From positions 1 to 58,012 of the forward strand of contig CANIQT010000025.1 of the NCBI GenBank assembly GCA_947469885.1: 58,012 nt of DNA, in the 5' to 3' direction. Within the stretch, counting starts at the first letter, position 1. Every line of letters begins with the position of its first letter. This document shows positions 54,263-58,012 of the stretch, piece by piece. This stretch comes from Bacteroidota bacterium. GTDB taxonomy: Bacteria > Bacteroidota > Bacteroidia > 2-12-FULL-35-15. The translations under genes were made by a program, and so were the position numbers. Under the pieces are notes generated by a model. It ran no database searches. It was not told where the DNA came from and was given only the letters and a program-made list of their open reading frames with translations.

Positions 54263-54670
54263 TTAGGAAAATATAATGTCCGGGTATTAATGAAGAGTTA
54301 AAGGGGTTGTTTGGTTGTTATGGGTTAGTAGCCTTTCAACCCCTGAACTCTCTCCGATTGAAAGTTTTTAAGGATTTAATTATCCGGGTATTAGTGAGGA
54401 GTTAAAGGGGTTGTTTGGTTGTTATGGGTTAGTAGCCTTTCAACCCCTGCACTCTCTCCACTTGGGCGCAATATGAAGAATTTAATTATCCGAGTATTAG
54501 TGAGGAGTTAAAGGGGTTGTTTGGTTGTTATGGGTTAGTAGCCTTTCAACCCCTACACTCTCTCCACTTGGGCGCAATATGAAGAATTTATTTATTCGGG
54601 TAATATAGTGAGGAGTTAACGGGGTTGTCGGGTTGTTTTGGGTTAGTAGCCTTTCAACCCCCACACTCCC
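54263..54670 (+). repeat. Four degraded tandem copies of the 3' end of the SirB1-like gene
   Basis: The marker AAGGGG (ACGGGG in copy 4) lies at 54195 in the gene and at 54301, 54415, 54511 and 54619 in the copies (spacing 106, 114, 96 and 108 bp). Each copy keeps CCGGGTATTAGTGAGGAG, GTTAAAGGGG and TGGGTTAG, which match the last ~16 codons of the gene and its stop. Each copy also carries AGGGGTTG...CAACCCC arms that the gene copy lacks, so every copy can fold as a hairpin. Confidence 0.85.
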
Positions 54671-54898
54671 TCATTTACTTGTTTTTTCTCCCTCTTCCAT
54701 TTAAAATCCATTAAACCCTATAAATAATACCTCATCTGGAATTGATTTTGCGCAATCGGCAATAACAAAAAACCCATCGACAATAGTAAAATTCGCACTA
54801 AAAATAACAATCAGGTATGCTTTACAGACTATTGACACCCTGTAAATGAGTTCCATAGCCGCCACTATTAATATCTTGTTCAAAAAACTTTTTTAATG
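54671..54898. other. AT-rich spacer
   Basis: No gene supported. A small inverted repeat TTTACAG/CTGTAAA lies at about 54820-54846. Confidence 0.4.
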
Positions 54899-54931
54899 TT
54901 TTGCTTTTTTAAGAATAAGAGTTTACTTTTG
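54899..54931 (+). promoter_or_regulatory. Promoter: TTTTG-N20-TACTTTTG
   Basis: TTTTG at 54899-54903 and TACTTTTG at 54924-54931 are separated by 20 bp, a good fit to the Bacteroidota consensus. It should drive the short ORF at 54949 and the adhesin at 55138, with a leader of about 200 nt. Confidence 0.75.
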
Positions 54932-54948
54932 CCCGATAAATAAAAAAT

Positions 54949-55020
54949 ATGACAAAAACAGCAAAGAACAGACCTTTTCACTTTTTTTATTTATCGACAT
55001 TAGGTTGCAACAGGTTATAA
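54949..55020 (+). CDS. Possible leader peptide, 23 residues
   Basis: ATG 54949 to TAA 55018-55020. The peptide begins MTKTAKNRPFHFFYL and ends GCNRL. It starts 17 bp after the promoter box and lies 117 bp before the adhesin start, so it would be the first ORF of the transcript. Aromatic residues cluster in the middle (FHFFY). A role as an upstream regulatory ORF is speculative; such short ORFs arise by chance. Confidence 0.3.
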   Translation: MTKTAKNRPFHFFYLSTLGCNRL

Positions 55021-55137
55021 TTTGCTATCATTGTATCCAAAATAAATAATTAATCATTCAGTTAATTCAATAGCTTTATACCATTTTTAAATTAAATAAT
55101 ACCATTAATTAATAAGTTGTAAAATCAATAAAAATAA

Positions 55138-58012
55138 ATGAAACAAAACCCGAAAAATCCTTCATCAGAAAAGAAAAATCAAACAGAACAATTAAAAAAC
55201 AAATTAATTATTAACCCTAAAAGCCAAATGAAAAAAATGCAACTATTACAGTTAACAAAATCGAATCAAAAAAATGATTCAACATCCAGGAAAATAAAAA
55301 GTAACTTAACTTTATTAGTGAAAAACAGGTTGTACGCCCTAATGCTTGTTTTAGGATGCTTGGCTTCATCAGAATTAAAAGCACAAAACGACTTTTGTTC
55401 CGGTGCCATACCGGTTACCTGCGGCTCAACCGTTTCCGGTACAACTATTGGTGCAACAATAGATGCAGGTTTGCCAGCGGCTTGCAATGCAGGAGGTTAT
55501 TCGGCAGGAAGCGTATGGTATGTTTTTACAGGAAATGGTCAGGATGTAATTGCCACATTATGCAATCCTATAGGCTTCGATTCACGAATGACTGTTTTTA
55601 GCGGAACATGCGGGTCATTAACCTGTGTGGGAGCCAATGATGATGATTTTTCATGCGGATCAAACCCAACCACCTCAACAGTTACCTTTTCTACTGCCAT
55701 TGGTACTGACTATTATATTATGGTGCATGGTTACAGTTCAAGTACAGGGGCATTTGTTTTAACAACCACCTGTGTCAGTCCATGTACTCATCCTGTGAAT
55801 GATAATTGCACCTCCGCAGAATCCATTACTATCACATCAGGAACCACTTGTTCCCCTGTTGGCGGAAATAACACTTGCAATTCGGCTTCCTTATCAAATC
55901 CATCTTGTGACCCGTTTTCAGTAATAAATGATAACTGGTACACAGCAACTACTGGAAATTGTAACAGTAACCTTACTGTTCACATCACAGCAGGAACAGC
56001 CGTAGGATTAAGAGCAGCAGTTTATACCGGAACCTGTGGTTCAATGACACAGGTATTTTGCACGGCATCTATTTCGGGTCCTTTTTCTTTATCCGGAATA
56101 ACTCCTAATACAACCTATTTTATACAGGTTTATACCACTAATTCTACTCCCGGAAGTTACACAATATGTATAAATCAAAATGACGTTACACCTCCTGTAA
56201 CTCCTATACTCCCAAATATTGTCGGGCAATGTTCTGCCATAGTATCACCGCCAACTACTACTGATAATTGTTCAGGAACTATTACAGGAACAACTCCAAG
56301 TCCGTTAACCTATTTATCTCAGGGAAGCAGTACAATTACCTGGACGTTTACAGACGCAAGTGGAAACTCTACAACAGCAAATCAAACAGTAACAGTACTG
56401 GATAATACTGCTCCTACCAAACCTATTTTGGCAGATCAGATTGGGGAATGTTCTGTTACCGTAACAGCTCCGCAAACTACTGATAACTGTGCAGGAACTG
56501 TAACAGGTACTACATTAAATCCGTTGACATATACTGTTCAGGGTAGCTATGTTATTATCTGGACTTTTACTGATAATAACGGAAACTCTTCGACTACCAA
56601 TCAAAATGTAATAGTACATGATGTAACTGCACCTGTTCCAAATATGGCAACATTGCCTGATTTAACAGGCGAATGCTCAGTAACTGTGTCATCATCACCA
56701 ACAGCTACTGATAACTGCGTTGGAAGCGTAACCGGAACAACCACCGACCCGACTTCGTATTCAGTTCAGGGCTCTTACGTAATCACCTGGACGTACAATG
56801 ATGGAAATGGAAATACTTCGTCACAAACACAAAATGTAATAGTACATGATGTAACTCCACCCGTTGCAAATATGGGAACATTGCCTGATTTAACAGGTGA
56901 ATGTTCGGTAACTGTTTTATCATCACCAACAGCTACTGATAACTGCGTTGGAAGCGTAACAGGAACAACCACCGACCCGACTTCTTATTCCGTACAGGGC
57001 TCTTACGTCATCACATGGACGTACAATGATGGAAACGGAAATACTTCCACACAAACACAGAATGTAATGGTGACCGATGTAACTGCACCGGTTGCAGATA
57101 TGGGAACATTGCCTGATTTAACAGGCGAATGCTCAGTAACCGTTTTATCATCACCAACAGCTACCGATAATTGCGTTGGAAGCGTAACCGGAACAACCAC
57201 CGACCCGACATTTTATTCAGCACAGGGCTCTTACGTAATCACGTGGACGTACAATGATGGAAACGGAAATACATCCACACAAACACAAAATGTAATAGTA
57301 GCTGATGTAACCGCACCGGTTGCAGATATGGGAACATTGCCTGATTTAACAGGTGAATGCTCAGTAACCGTGTCATCATCACCAACGGCTACTGATAACT
57401 GCGTTGGAAGCGTAACAGGAACAACCACCGATCCGACTTCGTATTCAGTGCAGGGCTCTTACGTAATCACATGGAGTTATAATGATGGAAATGGAAATAC
57501 TTCCACACAAACACAGAATGTAATGGTGACTGATGTAACCGCACCGGTTGCAGATATGGCAACATTGCCTGATTTAACAGGTGAATGTTCAGTAACCGTG
57601 TTATCATCACCAACAGCTACTGATAACTGCGTTGGAAGCGTAACCGGAACAACCACCGACCCGACTTCGTATTCAGTACAGGGCTCTTACGTAATCACAT
57701 GGACGTACAATGATGGAAACGGAAATACTTCCACACAAACACAGAATGTAATGGTGACGGATGTAACTGCACCGGTTGCAGATATGGGAACATTGCCTGA
57801 TTTAACAGGTCAATGCTCAGTAACCGTTTTATCATCACCAACAGCTACTGATAACTGCGTTGGAAGTGTAACCGGAACAACCACCGACCCGACTTCTTAT
57901 TCCGTACAGGGCTCTTACGTCATCACATGGACGTACAATGATGGAAACGGAAATACTTCCACACAAACACAGAATGTAATGGTGACCGATGTAACTGCAC
58001 CGGTTGCAGATA
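55138..58012 (+). CDS. Partial surface adhesin with PPC-like domain and HYR-like repeats (C-terminus beyond right edge)
   Basis: 958 codons are visible from the ATG at 55138 to the right edge. The N-terminus is unusual: about 62 charged/polar residues come before a hydrophobic core (about 65-77) and a cleavage-like LKAQ site at 80-83. A later in-frame ATG at 55228 (MKKMQLLQL) shortens this to 32 residues. Next are two PPC-like domains (NDFCSGAIPVTCGSTVSG, VWYVFTGNGQDV; then NDNCTSAESITIT) and HYR-like units with TDNCxGxVTGTT and SYVITWTYNDGNGNT. The last six full units are exactly 76 residues. It is expected to be surface-exposed; the T9SS domain is not visible. Confidence 0.85.
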   Translation, partial: MKQNPKNPSSEKKNQTEQLKNKLIINPKSQMKKMQLLQLTKSNQKNDSTSRKIKSNLTLLVKNRLYALMLVLGCLASSELKAQNDFCSGAIPVTCGSTVSGTTIGATIDAGLPAACNAGGYSAGSVWYVFTGNGQDVIATLCNPIGFDSRMTVFSGTCGSLTCVGANDDDFSCGSNPTTSTVTFSTAIGTDYYIMVHGYSSSTGAFVLTTTCVSPCTHPVNDNCTSAESITITSGTTCSPVGGNNTCNSASLSNPSCDPFSVINDNWYTATTGNCNSNLTVHITAGTAVGLRAAVYTGTCGSMTQVFCTASISGPFSLSGITPNTTYFIQVYTTNSTPGSYTICINQNDVTPPVTPILPNIVGQCSAIVSPPTTTDNCSGTITGTTPSPLTYLSQGSSTITWTFTDASGNSTTANQTVTVLDNTAPTKPILADQIGECSVTVTAPQTTDNCAGTVTGTTLNPLTYTVQGSYVIIWTFTDNNGNSSTTNQNVIVHDVTAPVPNMATLPDLTGECSVTVSSSPTATDNCVGSVTGTTTDPTSYSVQGSYVITWTYNDGNGNTSSQTQNVIVHDVTPPVANMGTLPDLTGECSVTVLSSPTATDNCVGSVTGTTTDPTSYSVQGSYVITWTYNDGNGNTSTQTQNVMVTDVTAPVADMGTLPDLTGECSVTVLSSPTATDNCVGSVTGTTTDPTFYSAQGSYVITWTYNDGNGNTSTQTQNVIVADVTAPVADMGTLPDLTGECSVTVSSSPTATDNCVGSVTGTTTDPTSYSVQGSYVITWSYNDGNGNTSTQTQNVMVTDVTAPVADMATLPDLTGECSVTVLSSPTATDNCVGSVTGTTTDPTSYSVQGSYVITWTYNDGNGNTSTQTQNVMVTDVTAPVADMGTLPDLTGQCSVTVLSSPTATDNCVGSVTGTTTDPTSYSVQGSYVITWTYNDGNGNTSTQTQNVMVTDVTAPVAD
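56620..58012 (+). repeat. 228-bp tandem coding repeats (76-residue HYR-like units)
   Basis: The start GATGTAACTG/C recurs at 56620, 56848, 57076, 57304, 57532, 57760 and 57988, exactly 228 bp apart. Six full units are followed by one cut by the edge; two more diverged units lie before 56620. DNA identity between units is high, with many blocks identical. Confidence 0.96.

Noticed and set aside
54701..54883. 60-codon minus-strand frame
   Set aside because: No promoter, leader or protein-like features, and composition like the surrounding spacer.

Overview
The window comes from an AT-rich member of the Bacteroidota. Three things point there: surface proteins ending in type IX secretion (T9SS) C-terminal domains of both the type A (YPNP...) and the gliding-motility-associated type B (FTPN/FSPN...DRWG...GWDG) kinds; TAnnTTTG promoter boxes, sometimes with an upstream TTG/TTTG about 19-20 bp away; and A/T-rich leaders without clear Shine-Dalgarno sequences. 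A four-gene block resembles part of a flexirubin/aryl-polyene pigment locus, which suggests the Flavobacteriales/Cytophagales/Chitinophagales side of the phylum. I cannot name a species.

Layout. 1-5564: two T9SS-type surface proteins on the minus strand (the first runs off the left edge) with near-identical 72-residue Ig/PKD-like repeats. 5969-8614: chaperone clpB, then a 49-codon gene closed by a strong hairpin. 9018-12147: an exporter-type ABC operon with a LolA-like partner and an unknown protein. 12203-15820: an SBBP/PKD surface protein with a type B C-terminal domain. 16536-20143 (minus): rpsL-rpsG-fusA-rpsJ, a str operon that is not followed by the S10 operon. 20345-40008 (minus): an adhesin island with a leucine-rich-repeat protein, two giant repeat proteins (2955 and 2167 residues) and a small secreted protein that may be co-transcribed with the second giant. 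40632-45317: FAD-dependent oxidoreductase, C45-type acyltransferase/hydrolase, AcpS-type phosphopantetheinyl transferase and PaaK-like adenylating enzyme, tightly packed. 45396-49962: a secreted protein of unknown function, a large M48 metalloprotease and two tandem paralogous envelope proteins. 50409-52240 (minus): two tandem-domain universal stress proteins, divergent from a nucleoside phosphorylase and a SirB1-type transglutaminase-like protein. 55138-58012: another adhesin, cut by the right edge, made of 228-bp HYR-like repeats.

The most unusual signal lies between the genes. Five spacers hold tandem arrays of unrelated sequence that all run at exactly 21 bp or 42 bp (2 x 21), without a single indel across 3 to 12 full units: 16021-16289, 23018-23170, 32533-32910, 40265-40516 and 49983-50126. 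Several are built around dyads (CAAAAC-N4-GTTTTG; AAAGAG-T-CTCTTT). Twenty-one bp is two turns of B-DNA, so each array repeats the same face of the helix. They look like one class of element with a shared length rule and no shared sequence, mostly beside surface-protein genes. A sixth spacer (54263-54670) holds four degenerate tandem copies of the 3' end of the gene just upstream. I recognise no described element that matches the 21/42-bp arrays; this is my best candidate for something undescribed.

I saw no tRNA, rRNA, CRISPR array, transposase or phage gene.
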